The notes: generated by a model not told the origin, from the letters alone. A DNA stretch of 64,000 nt from Methylobacteriaceae bacterium (GCA_020638195.1 JACKJC010000002.1:620001-684000), one strand, 5' to 3'. Shown: positions 19,501 to 27,441, counted from the first letter of the stretch. Translations and numbers: made by a program.

Positions 19501-19914
19501 ATGCTGCAACCGAAGCGAACTAAATTCAGGAAGGCCTTCAAGGGCCGTATCCGCAACGTCACCAAGGGCGGCGCCGAGCTCAACTTCGGCCAGTTCGGCC
19601 TGAAGGCGATGGAGCCCGAGCGCATCACGGCCCGCCAGATCGAGGCGGCCCGTCGCGCCATGACGCGCCATATGAAGCGCGCCGGCCGCGTCTGGATCCG
19701 CATCTTCCCGGACGTGCCGGTTTCCAAGAAGCCGACCGAAGTCCGCATGGGCAAGGGCAAGGGCTCGCCGGAATTCTGGGCGGCGCGCGTGTCGCCCGGC
19801 CGCATCATGTTCGAGATCGACGGCGTGCCGGAGCCTCTCGCGCGTGAAGCGCTGACCCTGGCCGCCGCCAAGCTGCCGATCAAGACGCGCTTCATCGCGC
19901 GCATCGCCGAATAA
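19501..19914 (+). CDS. rplP: 50S ribosomal protein L16
   Basis: L16 shapes the A-site side of the peptidyl transferase centre and is added late in 50S assembly. The 137-aa protein has the N-terminal MLQPKRTKFRKAFKGR and the central IFPDVPVSKKPTEVRMGKGK, which includes the Arg hydroxylated by YcfD in E. coli. Length and position, between rpsC and rpmC, are standard. Confidence 0.99.
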   Translation: MLQPKRTKFRKAFKGRIRNVTKGGAELNFGQFGLKAMEPERITARQIEAARRAMTRHMKRAGRVWIRIFPDVPVSKKPTEVRMGKGKGSPEFWAARVSPGRIMFEIDGVPEPLAREALTLAAAKLPIKTRFIARIAE

Positions 19915-19924
19915 GGGGGCGACC

Positions 19925-20134
19925 ATGAAATCCAAGCAGCGGACCGGCGACCTCAAGGTCATGACCGACGACCAGCTCAACGAGGAAGTTCTCAAGCTGA
20001 AGAAGGAGCAGTTCAACCTGCGCTTCCAGCGGGCCACCGGCCAGCTCGAGAACACCTCTCGCGTACGAGTCGTCCGTCGCGATATCGCCCGCGCCAAAAC
20101 CTTCGCCGCGCAGAAGCGCGCCGAGAAGAAGTAA
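19925..20134 (+). CDS. rpmC: 50S ribosomal protein L29
   Basis: L29 is a small helical protein near the tunnel exit next to L23. It has 69 aa. The core KLKKEQFNLRFQRATGQLEN and VRRDIARAKTF are typical. The N-terminus is about 6 residues longer than in E. coli. GGGGGCGACC precedes the ATG. rpsQ follows after 11 nt. Confidence 0.98.
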   Translation: MKSKQRTGDLKVMTDDQLNEEVLKLKKEQFNLRFQRATGQLENTSRVRVVRRDIARAKTFAAQKRAEKK

Positions 20135-20145
20135 GGTAGAGACAG

Positions 20146-20382
20146 ATGCCGAAGCGCATTCTCCAGGGCGTCGTGGTCAGCGACAAGCAGGCGAAGACGG
20201 TGGTCGTGAAGGTCGAGCGCCGTTTCACGCATCCCCTGCTGAAGAAGACCGTGCGCCGCACGAAAAACTATCACGCCCACGACGAGGCCGGGCACAAGGT
20301 CGGCGACGTCGTCTCGATCGAAGAGACGAAGCCGATCTCCCGTCTGAAGCGCTGGGTCGTGATCGAAGCAGCGAAGGCCTGA
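20146..20382 (+). CDS. rpsQ: 30S ribosomal protein S17
   Basis: S17 is a primary 16S rRNA binder with an OB fold. It has 78 aa, a little shorter than E. coli (84). KRILQGVVVSDKQAKTVVVK and the KPISRLKRWVV end are diagnostic. It is the last gene of the S10 group. The 94-nt spacer to rplN carries two hairpins and marks the S10-spc boundary. Confidence 0.99.
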   Translation: MPKRILQGVVVSDKQAKTVVVKVERRFTHPLLKKTVRRTKNYHAHDEAGHKVGDVVSIEETKPISRLKRWVVIEAAKA

Positions 20383-20404
20383 GGCCTCCGAACTAGTGGA
20401 ATAG

Positions 20405-20448
20405 GGAAGCGAAAGCTTCCTTCAGGCGAAGTCCGGGGCTTGCCTCGG
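20405..20448 (+). promoter_or_regulatory. Two hairpins at the S10/spc operon boundary
   Basis: GGAAGC-GAAA-GCTTCC (20405-20420) is a 6-bp stem with a GNRA tetraloop. A second 7-bp stem with one G-T pair follows (20433-20439 with 20442-20448). Neither has a T-run, so read-through into rplN is expected. They may be processing sites or a ribosomal-protein binding site for spc control. Confidence 0.4.
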
Positions 20449-20476
20449 AAACCGATCTGAACGAAAGGCTCAGGCC

Positions 20477-20845
20477 ATGATTCAAATGCAAACCAACCTC
20501 GACGTGGCGGACAATTCCGGCGCGCGCCGCGTGATGTGCATCAAGGTGCTCGGCGGCTCGAAGCGGAAGTACGCCGGCGTCGGCGACATCATCGTGGTGT
20601 CGATCAAGGAAGCCATTCCGCGCGGCCGCGTGAAGAAGGGCGACGTCATGAAAGCCGTCGTCGTTCGCACCGCCAAGGACATCAAGCGCGCCGACGGTTC
20701 GGTGATCCGCTTCGACACCAATGCCGCGGTTCTCATCAACAACCAGTCCGAGCCGATCGGCACCCGTATCTTCGGGCCGGTTCCGCGCGAGCTGCGCGCG
20801 AAGAACCACATGAAGATCATCTCGCTGGCGCCGGAGGTGCTGTAA
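20477..20845 (+). CDS. rplN: 50S ribosomal protein L14
   Basis: L14 lies at the subunit interface and binds the silencing factor RsfS. It has 122 aa. MIQMQTNLDVADNSGARRVM and the NNQSEPIGTRIFGPVPRELR segment are family signatures. It opens the spc operon. Its TAA stop overlaps the ATG of rplX by one base. Confidence 0.99.
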   Translation: MIQMQTNLDVADNSGARRVMCIKVLGGSKRKYAGVGDIIVVSIKEAIPRGRVKKGDVMKAVVVRTAKDIKRADGSVIRFDTNAAVLINNQSEPIGTRIFGPVPRELRAKNHMKIISLAPEVL

Positions 20846-21162
20846 TGGCCGCCAAGATCAAGAAGGGCGACAAGGTCGTCGTCATCACCGGCCGCGACAA
20901 GGGCCGCTCCGGCGAGGTCGTGCGCGTCATGCCGGCCGAGGAGCGCGCGATCGTGCGTGGCGTCAATATGGTCAAGCGCCACCAGCGCCAGACCATGCAG
21001 GCGGAAGGCGGAATCATCTCGAAGGAAGCCTCCGTCCACCTTTCCAATCTCGCGCTGACCGACCCCAAGGACGGCAAGCCGACGCGCGTCGGGTTCAAGG
21101 TCCTCGAAGACGGCCGCAAGGTCCGCTTCTCGAAGCGCTCGGGAGATCTGATCGATGGCTGA
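20845..21162 (+). CDS. rplX: 50S ribosomal protein L24
   Basis: L24 is an assembly-initiator protein with a KOW motif, seen here as IKKGDKVVVITGRDKGRSGE. It has 105 aa. VNMVKRHQRQTMQAEGGI and SNLALTDPKDGKPTRVGFK are also conserved. It overlaps rplN by 1 nt and rplE by 8 nt, the tightest packing in the cluster. Confidence 0.99.
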   Translation: MAAKIKKGDKVVVITGRDKGRSGEVVRVMPAEERAIVRGVNMVKRHQRQTMQAEGGIISKEASVHLSNLALTDPKDGKPTRVGFKVLEDGRKVRFSKRSGDLIDG

Positions 21163-21841
21163 CGACAAGAAGACAAAGGCCCCGAAGGGCGCAGCGCCTG
21201 CTCCTGGCGGCGCCAAGGATTCCGCGAAGGTCGCCAAGCCCAAGGCCGAGAAGGCCGCCAAGGGCTCGGGCGCCAAGCAGGCCCCGCTGCCGGAGGGCTA
21301 CAGCCCCCGTATGCGCAAGATGTACGACGAGGTCGTGCGCGCCAAGATGATCGAGCAGTTCGGCTACAAGAACGCGCTCGAGGTTCCGCGCATCGAGAAG
21401 ATCGTGCTGAACATGGGCGTGGGCGACGCGGTCAACGACACCAAGAAGGTGACTGTCGCCGCCGCCGACCTCGGCCTGATCGCCGGTCAGAAGCCGGTCG
21501 TCACGCGCGCCCGCAAGGCGATCTCGACCTTCAAGGTTCGCGAGAACATGCCGATCGGCGCCAAAGTCACCCTGCGCAAGACCCGCATGTATGAATTCTT
21601 GGACCGCCTGGTGACGATCGCGCTGCCGCGCGTTCGCGACTTCCGCGGCCTCAGCGCGAAGAGCTTCGACGGCCGTGGCAATTTCGCCATGGGCATCAAG
21701 GAGCACATCGTGTTCCCGGAGATCGACTACGACAAGGCGGAGTCGGTGCTGGGCATGGACATCATCGTGTGCACCACGGCGAAGACCGACGACGAAGCCC
21801 GCGCGCTGCTGCGCGCGTTCAATTTCCCGTTCCGGCAGTGA
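21155..21841 (+). CDS. rplE: 50S ribosomal protein L5 with N-terminal extension
   Basis: L5 binds 5S rRNA in the central protuberance. The core from about residue 54 (MYDEVVRAKMIEQFGYKN) through VLNMGVGDAVNDTK, RKAISTFKVRENMPIGAKVT and FRGLSAKSFDGRGNFAMGI is normal. Total length is 228 aa against 179 in E. coli, because about 45 residues rich in Lys, Ala and Pro precede the core. The ATG at 21155 is the only one upstream of the core and overlaps rplX by 8 nt, so the extension is probably real. A later start would leave out residues usually seen before the core. Confidence 0.96.
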   Translation: MADDKKTKAPKGAAPAPGGAKDSAKVAKPKAEKAAKGSGAKQAPLPEGYSPRMRKMYDEVVRAKMIEQFGYKNALEVPRIEKIVLNMGVGDAVNDTKKVTVAAADLGLIAGQKPVVTRARKAISTFKVRENMPIGAKVTLRKTRMYEFLDRLVTIALPRVRDFRGLSAKSFDGRGNFAMGIKEHIVFPEIDYDKAESVLGMDIIVCTTAKTDDEARALLRAFNFPFRQ

Positions 21842-21877
21842 GCTTCTAGCTCAAACGCGGATACCAAAGGAAAGCAA

Positions 21878-22183
21878 ATGGCCAAGAAAAGCGCTATCGA
21901 GAACAACAAGCGGAAGATGCGTCTGGTGAAGCAGTTCGCCGGTCGCCGCGCCCGCCTGCAGGCGATCGCCGACAACATGGACCTGAGCATGGAGGAGCGC
22001 TTCGAGGCGCGCCTCAAGCTCGCCGCGTTGCCGCGCAATTCCGCGGAAATCCGCATTCGCAACCGCTGCGAAGTGACGGGCCGCCCGCGCGCCTATTACC
22101 GCAAGCTGAAAATGTCGCGTATTGCGCTCCGCGAACTCGGGTCGAAGGGTCTCGTCCCCGGCCTCGTGAAGTCGAGCTGGTGA
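21878..22183 (+). CDS. rpsN: 30S ribosomal protein S14 (zinc-free form)
   Basis: S14 is a late-assembling 30S head protein. At 101 aa it is the long form without the CxxC zinc site, as in E. coli. MAKKSAIENNKRKMRLVKQF and the C-terminal RCEVTGRPRAYYRKLKMSR and LGSKGLVPGLVKSSW are diagnostic. AAAGGAAAGCAA precedes the ATG. rpsH follows after 10 nt. Confidence 0.99.
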   Translation: MAKKSAIENNKRKMRLVKQFAGRRARLQAIADNMDLSMEERFEARLKLAALPRNSAEIRIRNRCEVTGRPRAYYRKLKMSRIALRELGSKGLVPGLVKSSW

Positions 22184-22193
22184 GGAGGCGCCC

Positions 22194-22592
22194 ATGTCGA
22201 TGACCGATCCGTTGGGCGATATGCTCACCCGCATCCGCAACGCGCAGATGCGTCGCAAGAACAAGGTGTCCACGCCGGGCTCGCGCCTGCGCGGCCACGT
22301 TCTCGACGTCCTCAAGGACGAAGGCTACATCCGCGGCTATTCGACGACCGAGCTCGGCAACGGCCGTACGGAGTTCGATATCGAGCTCAAGTACTTCGAA
22401 GGCCAGCCGGTGATCCGGACGATCGAGCGCGTCTCGAAGCCCGGCCGTCGCGTTTACGCGGCTGTCGACGCCATGCCCCGCGTGGCGAATGGCCTCGGCA
22501 TCACCATCGTTTCGACACCGAAGGGCGTCATGGCGGACCATGCGGCCCGCGAGGCGAACGTCGGCGGCGAAGTTCTCTGCAAGGTCTTCTGA
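22194..22592 (+). CDS. rpsH: 30S ribosomal protein S8
   Basis: S8 binds the central domain of 16S rRNA and in E. coli is the translational repressor of the spc operon. It has 132 aa. The N-terminal DPLGDMLTRIRNAQMR and C-terminal TIVSTPKGVMADHAAREANVGGEVLCKVF are typical. It is preceded by GAGGAGGCGCCC and followed by rplF after 23 nt. Confidence 0.99.
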   Translation: MSMTDPLGDMLTRIRNAQMRRKNKVSTPGSRLRGHVLDVLKDEGYIRGYSTTELGNGRTEFDIELKYFEGQPVIRTIERVSKPGRRVYAAVDAMPRVANGLGITIVSTPKGVMADHAAREANVGGEVLCKVF

Positions 22593-22615
22593 CCAGACCT
22601 CGAGAGGAAAACAAC

Positions 22616-23149
22616 ATGTCTCGTATCGGCAAGAAGCCAGTGGCGGTCCCGTCGGGCGTCACCGCCAAGGTCGAGGGCCAGAAGGTCTCGGTCAAGGGCG
22701 CCAAGGGCGAACTCACCTTCGTCGTTCCCGACGTCGTCGACGTGAAGTTCGAGAACAATGAAATCAAGGTCGATCCGCGTGATGGCTCCAAGCGCGCGCG
22801 CGCGCTGTGGGGCACGTCCCGCGCCCAGGTGAACAACCTGGTCGTCGGCGTGACCAAGGGCTTCGAGAAGAAGCTCGAAATCACCGGCGTCGGCTACAAG
22901 GCCGCGGTCGCCGGCAAGCACCTGCAGCTGTCGCTGGGCTTCAGCCACGACGTCAACTACGAGATCCCGGCCGGCATCGCGATCGCGACGCCCAAGCCGA
23001 CGGAAATCATGGTGTCGGGCATCGACAAGCGCCAGGTCGGCCAGGTCGCCGCCGAAATCCGCGCCTACCGCGGCCCCGAGCCCTACAAGGGCAAGGGCGT
23101 CAAGTACGCAGACGAATTCATCTTCCGCAAGGAAGGCAAGAAGAAGTAA
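22616..23149 (+). CDS. rplF: 50S ribosomal protein L6
   Basis: L6 lies near the sarcin-ricin loop and supports factor binding. It has 177 aa, equal to E. coli. MSRIGKKPVAVPSGV at the start, GVGYKAAVAGK in the middle and the RGPEPYKGKGVKYADE signature near the C-terminus are clear. It sits between rpsH and rplR. Confidence 0.99.
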   Translation: MSRIGKKPVAVPSGVTAKVEGQKVSVKGAKGELTFVVPDVVDVKFENNEIKVDPRDGSKRARALWGTSRAQVNNLVVGVTKGFEKKLEITGVGYKAAVAGKHLQLSLGFSHDVNYEIPAGIAIATPKPTEIMVSGIDKRQVGQVAAEIRAYRGPEPYKGKGVKYADEFIFRKEGKKK

Positions 23150-23158
23150 GGATCGGCC

Positions 23159-23521
23159 ATGGCCAAGGACAACAAGGCTCAGGAACGTCGCGTCGCGCGC
23201 GTTCGCCGTTCGATCCGCGCGCGCGCCTACGGCAAGCCGCGGCTTTCCGTGTTCCGCTCGTCGAAGCAGATCTACGCCCAGATCATCGACGACGAGAAGG
23301 GCGCGACGATCGTCGCCGCGTCTTCTCTGGAAAAGGACAAGCGCGAGGCGCTGAAGACCGGCGCGACGGTCGAGGCGGCCAAGGAGATCGGCAAGCTGAT
23401 CGCCGAGCGCGCGGTCGCCGCGGGTATCAAGAACGTCGTGTTCGATCGCGGCGGCTACATGTACCACGGCCGCGTGAAGGCGCTGGCCGACGGCGCCCGC
23501 GAAGGCGGACTGGAATTCTGA
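23159..23521 (+). CDS. rplR: 50S ribosomal protein L18
   Basis: L18 binds 5S rRNA with L5 and helps bring it into the large subunit. It has 120 aa. RRSIRARAYGKPRLSVFRSS and FDRGGYMYHGRVKALADGAREGGLEF are diagnostic. The spacer to rpsE is 149 nt, unusually long for this operon, and is filled with palindromic repeats. Confidence 0.99.
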   Translation: MAKDNKAQERRVARVRRSIRARAYGKPRLSVFRSSKQIYAQIIDDEKGATIVAASSLEKDKREALKTGATVEAAKEIGKLIAERAVAAGIKNVVFDRGGYMYHGRVKALADGAREGGLEF

Positions 23522-23523
23522 TG

Positions 23524-23612
23524 GATCGCGAGCCTTCAGGCTCGCTTTTCCGGAATCGCGAGTCTAAAAGGCTCGCCTGAAGAGACTGCGAGCCTTGGGG
23601 CGCGCGGTCCTT
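23524..23612. repeat. Cluster of three REP-like palindromes between rplR and rpsE
   Basis: GCGAGCCTTCAGGCTCGC at 23528-23545 is a perfect palindrome apart from its central loop. A second, imperfect copy lies at 23558-23575 (with TCTAAAA in the middle) and a third, degenerate copy near 23588-23612 ends in GCGCGGTCC. The first copy is the exact reverse complement of 40027-40044. An array of dispersed repeats inside a ribosomal operon is unusual, and the transcript must cross it to reach rpsE. Confidence 0.7.
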
Positions 23613-23670
23613 TTCTTCGAAGCGAGCGGGCGCGAAAAATCGCGTTCCGCGCAAGTGACGGAAAGAAAGA

Positions 23671-24252
23671 ATGGCTGAACCCAATAGAGAGGGCGGTCGC
23701 GGCCGCGGTCGCGAACGCGATCGTGAAGAGCGCGATTCGGAATTCGTGGACCGCCTCGTCCACATCAACCGCGTCGCCAAGGTGGTGAAGGGCGGACGTC
23801 GCTTCGGCTTCGCCGCGCTCGTCGTCGTCGGCGACCAGAAGGGTCGCGTCGGCTACGGCCACGGCAAGGCGCGCGAAGTGCCGGAAGCGATCCGCAAGGC
23901 GACGGAAGCCGCCAAGCGCGCGCTGATCCGCGTTCCGCTGCGCGAAGGCCGCACGCTGCATCACGACGTCGCCGGCCGCCACGGCGCGGGCCGCGTGATT
24001 CTCCGCGCTGCTCCGGCTGGTACGGGCATCATCGCGGGCGGCCCGATGCGCGCCGTCTTCGAGACGCTCGGCATGCACGACGTCGTCGCGAAGTCGCAGG
24101 GTTCCTCGAACCCCTACAACATGATCCGCGCCACGTTCGACGCGCTCGGCCGCGAGGATTCGCCGCGCCAGGTCGCCGCTCGCCGCTCGATCAAGGTCTC
24201 CACGCTGCAGTCGCGTCGCCCCGGCGGCGACGCCGAAGCGGCCGATTCCTGA
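23671..24252 (+). CDS. rpsE: 30S ribosomal protein S5
   Basis: S5 affects decoding accuracy and mRNA unwinding. Changes in it cause ram and spectinomycin-resistance phenotypes. The 193-aa protein has the double-stranded-RNA-binding part around VDRLVHINRVAKVVKGGRRF and the LRAAPAGTGIIAGGPMRAVFE motif. An extra highly charged N-terminus (GRGRGRERDREERD) makes it longer than E. coli S5 (167). GAAAGAAAG precedes the ATG after the repeat cluster. Confidence 0.98.
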   Translation: MAEPNREGGRGRGRERDREERDSEFVDRLVHINRVAKVVKGGRRFGFAALVVVGDQKGRVGYGHGKAREVPEAIRKATEAAKRALIRVPLREGRTLHHDVAGRHGAGRVILRAAPAGTGIIAGGPMRAVFETLGMHDVVAKSQGSSNPYNMIRATFDALGREDSPRQVAARRSIKVSTLQSRRPGGDAEAADS

Positions 24253-24264
24253 TAGGGGGCCGAC

Positions 24265-24453
24265 ATGAGCGACAAGACGATCGTGATCGAACAGACCAAG
24301 AGCCCGATCGGGCGCCCGGCCTTCCAGCGGCAGACGCTGAAGGGCCTCGGCCTCAACAAGATCGGCCGCCGCGCCACGCTGAAGGACACGCCTGATGTCC
24401 GCGGCATGGTCGCCACCGTCGCGCACCTCGTGCGCGTCGTCGACGCCAAGTGA
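24265..24453 (+). CDS. rpmD: 50S ribosomal protein L30
   Basis: L30 is a small 50S protein near the sarcin-ricin region and is absent from some bacteria. It has 62 aa. The pattern IEQTKSPIGRPAFQRQTLKG and LGLNKIGRRATLKDTPDVRG is diagnostic. It lies between rpsE and rplO, 10 nt before the latter. Confidence 0.98.
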   Translation: MSDKTIVIEQTKSPIGRPAFQRQTLKGLGLNKIGRRATLKDTPDVRGMVATVAHLVRVVDAK

Positions 24454-24463
24454 GGAGGAGCCG

Positions 24464-24943
24464 ATGAAACTCAACGGCATTTCCGACAATCCGGGCTCCT
24501 CGAAGAACAAGATGCGCGTCGGACGCGGCATCGGTTCGGGCAAGGGCAAGACCGGCGGACGCGGCGTGAAGGGTCAGAAGGCCCGCACCGGCGTCGCCAT
24601 CAAGGGCTTCGAAGGCGGCCAGATGCCGCTGCATCGTCGCCTGCCCAAGCGCGGCTTCTGGAACCCCTTCTCCACCCACTACAACGAGGTCAATCTCGGC
24701 CGCGTTCAGCAGGCGGTGGATGCGGGCAAGCTCGACGCCTCGCAGGCGGTCACGATCGAGGCGCTGATCGCGGCCGGCGTGATCACCAAGGCGCGCGACG
24801 GCGTGAAGCTGCTCGGCAACGGCGAACTGAAGGCGAAGCTCGCTTTCGAGGTCGCAGCTGCGTCCAGGTCGGCGCAGGCGGCGATCGAGAAGGCCGGCGG
24901 TTCGGTCAAGCTGCTCGCAGCTGCCGAGGCTCCGTCCGCCTGA
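24464..24943 (+). CDS. rplO: 50S ribosomal protein L15
   Basis: L15 is an assembly protein reaching deep into the 50S. The 159-aa protein starts MKLNGISDNPGSSKNKMRVG, with the Gly-rich GRGIGSGKGKTGGRGVKGQK arm. The ATG at 24464 follows TGAGGAGGAGCCG, and the open frame upstream of it is not L15. An intrinsic terminator lies 41 nt after the stop, before secY. Confidence 0.99.
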   Translation: MKLNGISDNPGSSKNKMRVGRGIGSGKGKTGGRGVKGQKARTGVAIKGFEGGQMPLHRRLPKRGFWNPFSTHYNEVNLGRVQQAVDAGKLDASQAVTIEALIAAGVITKARDGVKLLGNGELKAKLAFEVAAASRSAQAAIEKAGGSVKLLAAAEAPSA

Positions 24944-24983
24944 TTTTTCACGCGTGAATTTGCGCGTGAACGCACCTATATCG

Positions 24984-25023
24984 GCGGAGCGCGGGACATC
25001 GGTCCTTCGCTCCGCTTTTGTTT
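24984..25023 (+). terminator. Terminator or attenuator between rplO and secY
   Basis: GCGGAGCG (24984-24991) pairs with CGCTCCGC (25008-25015) over a 16-nt loop, followed by TTTTGTTT. This is a plausible partial terminator that would reduce secY expression relative to the ribosomal genes. The long loop makes strength uncertain. Confidence 0.65.
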
Positions 25024-25069
25024 GATGCGCCGGGCCTGAGGGCCAAAAGCGCAATCCGAGGGACGAACC

Positions 25070-26404
25070 ATGGCGTCAGCCGCCGAACAACTCGCCGCCA
25101 ACGTCAACTGGTCCGCCTTTTCCAAGGCCGACGAACTCAAGAAGCGAATCTGGTTCACGCTCGGCGCGCTGATCGTCTACCGGCTTGGCACCTATATTCC
25201 GCTGCCGGGCATCGACCCCGAGGCCTTCGCCAATTCGTTCCTGGGCAAGAGCCAGGGCGTGCTCGAACTGTTCAACATGTTCGCTGGCGGCGCCGTGCAG
25301 CGCATGGCGATCTTCGCGCTGAACATCATGCCGTACATCTCGGCGTCGATCATCATCCAGCTGCTGACGTCTGTCATTCCCTCGCTCGAAGCGATCAAGA
25401 AGGAAGGCGAGAGCGGGCAGAAGTTGCTCAACCAGTATACGCGCTACCTCACCGTCGTTCTTGCCGCCTTCCAGGCCTATGGCATGGCGGTCGGCCTCGA
25501 GGGGCAGCAGGGCGTCGTGACCGATCCCGGTTGGTTCTTCCGCATTTCCACCGTGCTCACGCTGATGGGCGGCACGATGTTCCTGATGTGGCTCGGCGAG
25601 CAGATTACTTCGCGCGGCATCGGCAACGGCTCGTCGCTGATCATCTTCGCGGGCATCGTCGCGGCCTTCCCGTCGGCCATCGCCAACACGCTGGAACTCG
25701 GCCGGCAGGGCGCGATCTCGACCGGCCTGATCCTGGCCGTGATCGTCATGTCGATCGTCGTCGTCGCCTTCATCGTGTTCATGGAGCGCGCGCAGCGCCG
25801 GCTGCTGATCACCTATCCCAAGCGCCAGCACGGCAATCGCGTCTACGAGGGTCAGACCTCGTTCCTGCCGCTGAAGCTCAATACGTCGGGCGTCATTCCG
25901 CCGATCTTCGCCTCCTCGTTGCTGCTGCTGCCGACGACGATCGCGAATTTCTCGCAGAACGCGGCGCCGACGGGCATTCTCGGCACGATCGCGCAGCTGC
26001 TCGGCCATGGCCGGCCTCTGTACATGATGCTGTATGTGGCGCTGATCGTCTTCTTCGCCTTCTTCTACACGGCGATCGTGTTCAATCCCGTCGACACGGC
26101 GGACAACCTCAAGAAGCACGGCGGCTTCATTCCGGGCATAAGGCCGGGCGAGCGCACCGCGCAATACATCGACCAGGTGCTGATGCGCATCACGGTCATC
26201 GGCGCGGCCTATCTGGCGGTCATCTGTCTGATACCCGAATTGCTAATATCGCAGGCCGGCATGCCGTTCTATTTCGGCGGCACGTCGCTGCTGATCGTCG
26301 TCAGCGTGACCATGGACACGGTGGCCCAGATCCACGGGCACCTGCAGGCGCATCAATATGAAGGGCTTGTGCGCAAAGCCAAGCTGCGTGGGAGGAAGAA
26401 ATGA
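25070..26404 (+). CDS. secY: Protein translocase subunit SecY
   Basis: SecY is the pore of the SecYEG preprotein channel in the inner membrane. It has 444 aa and about ten hydrophobic segments. The plug-region start IPLPGIDPEAF, the AGGAVQRMAIFALNIMPYIS segment and the cytoplasmic loops MERAQRRLLITYPKRQ and PVDTADNLKKHGGFIPGIRPG are conserved SecY features. The ATG of adk overlaps its stop by 4 nt (ATGA). Confidence 0.99.
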   Translation: MASAAEQLAANVNWSAFSKADELKKRIWFTLGALIVYRLGTYIPLPGIDPEAFANSFLGKSQGVLELFNMFAGGAVQRMAIFALNIMPYISASIIIQLLTSVIPSLEAIKKEGESGQKLLNQYTRYLTVVLAAFQAYGMAVGLEGQQGVVTDPGWFFRISTVLTLMGGTMFLMWLGEQITSRGIGNGSSLIIFAGIVAAFPSAIANTLELGRQGAISTGLILAVIVMSIVVVAFIVFMERAQRRLLITYPKRQHGNRVYEGQTSFLPLKLNTSGVIPPIFASSLLLLPTTIANFSQNAAPTGILGTIAQLLGHGRPLYMMLYVALIVFFAFFYTAIVFNPVDTADNLKKHGGFIPGIRPGERTAQYIDQVLMRITVIGAAYLAVICLIPELLISQAGMPFYFGGTSLLIVVSVTMDTVAQIHGHLQAHQYEGLVRKAKLRGRKK

Positions 26405-26982
26405 GGCTGATACTTCTGGGGCCGCCCGGCGCGGGCAAGGGCACGCAGGCGGCGCGTCTGGTCGAGAAGTACGGCATACCTCAACTTTCCACCGGCGATA
26501 TGCTGCGCGCGGCCGTGAAAGCGGGCACCCCGGTCGGCCTCAAGGCCAAGGCGGTGATGGAATCCGGCGGCCTCGTCTCCGACGAGATCGTGATCGGCAT
26601 CATCAAGGACCGTATCAAGGAAGCGGACGCCGCCAAGGGTTTTATTCTCGACGGTTTCCCGCGCACGGTGGCGCAGGCCGAGGCGCTGACCGCGCTGCTC
26701 GCGGCCGAGAAAATGAACCTCGACGCGGTGGTCGAACTCAAGGTTGACGAAAAGGCCCTGATGGCCCGCATCGAAAACCGCGCCCGCGAGACGGTGGCCG
26801 CCGGCGGCACCGTTCGCGCCGACGACAATCCGGAAAGCTTCAAGATCCGCCTCGACGCCTACCGCGAACAGACCGCGCCGGTGTCGGCGTACTACGCCAA
26901 GATCGGCGAGCTGAAGACGGTCGACGGCATGGCGCCGATCGACGCGGTGACGGCGGCGATCAACGGGGTGCTGGCGGGCTGA
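26401..26982 (+). CDS. adk: Adenylate kinase
   Basis: Adenylate kinase interconverts ATP plus AMP with two ADP and sets cellular energy charge. The P-loop GPPGAGKGTQ lies at residues 7-16, the AMP-binding STGDMLRAAV follows, and ILDGFPRTVAQAEAL is the third signature. The 193-aa length indicates the short-lid form, without the zinc or long LID insert of the 214-aa E. coli enzyme. This is usual in alphaproteobacteria. The start overlaps secY (ATGA). Confidence 0.98.
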   Translation: MRLILLGPPGAGKGTQAARLVEKYGIPQLSTGDMLRAAVKAGTPVGLKAKAVMESGGLVSDEIVIGIIKDRIKEADAAKGFILDGFPRTVAQAEALTALLAAEKMNLDAVVELKVDEKALMARIENRARETVAAGGTVRADDNPESFKIRLDAYREQTAPVSAYYAKIGELKTVDGMAPIDAVTAAINGVLAG

Positions 26983-26995
26983 GGGGGGTGACTCA

Positions 26996-27232
26996 ATGGC
27001 TGTAATCAAGTCGTTTCGCGCCGTTGAGCCTAAAGGTAAACGTCATCCCACCGAAGTTGACGCCAATATCCGCGTATTTGGCGCCTCGGACCGGGCCCCA
27101 ATCCTCCAAATCGACACGTTTGGTTCTGCTGACCGGCAGATGCAGGGAAAGCAGAGCCAGACGATACAGCTGGATGAAAGAGCGGCTCGGCAATTGTTCG
27201 GAATTCTGCGGGATTCTTTCGGGTTCAAATAA
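26996..27232 (+). CDS. Small uncharacterised protein inserted between adk and rpsM
   Basis: This 78-aa protein (MAVIKSFRAVEPKGKRHPTE at the start, FGILRDSFGFK at the end) starts 13 nt after adk behind GAGGGGGGTGAC and ends inside its own terminator. The sequence has alternating beta-like segments (ILQIDTFGSADRQ) and a C-terminal amphipathic helix (LDERAARQLFGIL). It has no signal peptide, membrane segment or Cys. Its codons use more A and T at third positions than neighbouring genes, which suggests later acquisition. I cannot assign a family or function. A coding gene is supported by the start, ribosome binding site, terminator and clean amino-acid composition. Confidence 0.8.
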   Translation: MAVIKSFRAVEPKGKRHPTEVDANIRVFGASDRAPILQIDTFGSADRQMQGKQSQTIQLDERAARQLFGILRDSFGFK

Positions 27233-27252
27233 GCGCCAACGGCGCTTTTTTT
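27231..27252 (+). terminator. Intrinsic terminator overlapping the stop codon of the small gene
   Basis: AAGCGCC (27231-27237), loop AAC and GGCGCTT (27241-27247) are followed by a run of T to 27251. The stem begins within the TAA stop codon. It would cut off transcription between adk and rpsM, so the alpha operon genes must have their own promoter in the 190 nt that follow, where I see no convincing consensus. Confidence 0.8.
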
Positions 27253-27441
27253 GTTGACCCCATCCCCCATCCCCCGTAAACACCCGGCATCCGAAGCGTC
27301 TGTCGCCCGGCCCCTTCCAGGGGGACGCGGGCTTTTGCGTTTCGGAATCGACCTCCCGCATGGGCCGGCCTCCACCGGACGCGGGGACAATAAACCGGGC
27401 GCTTGCCGAAAAGGTTCGCGCTTCCCACATGGAGAGACGAA

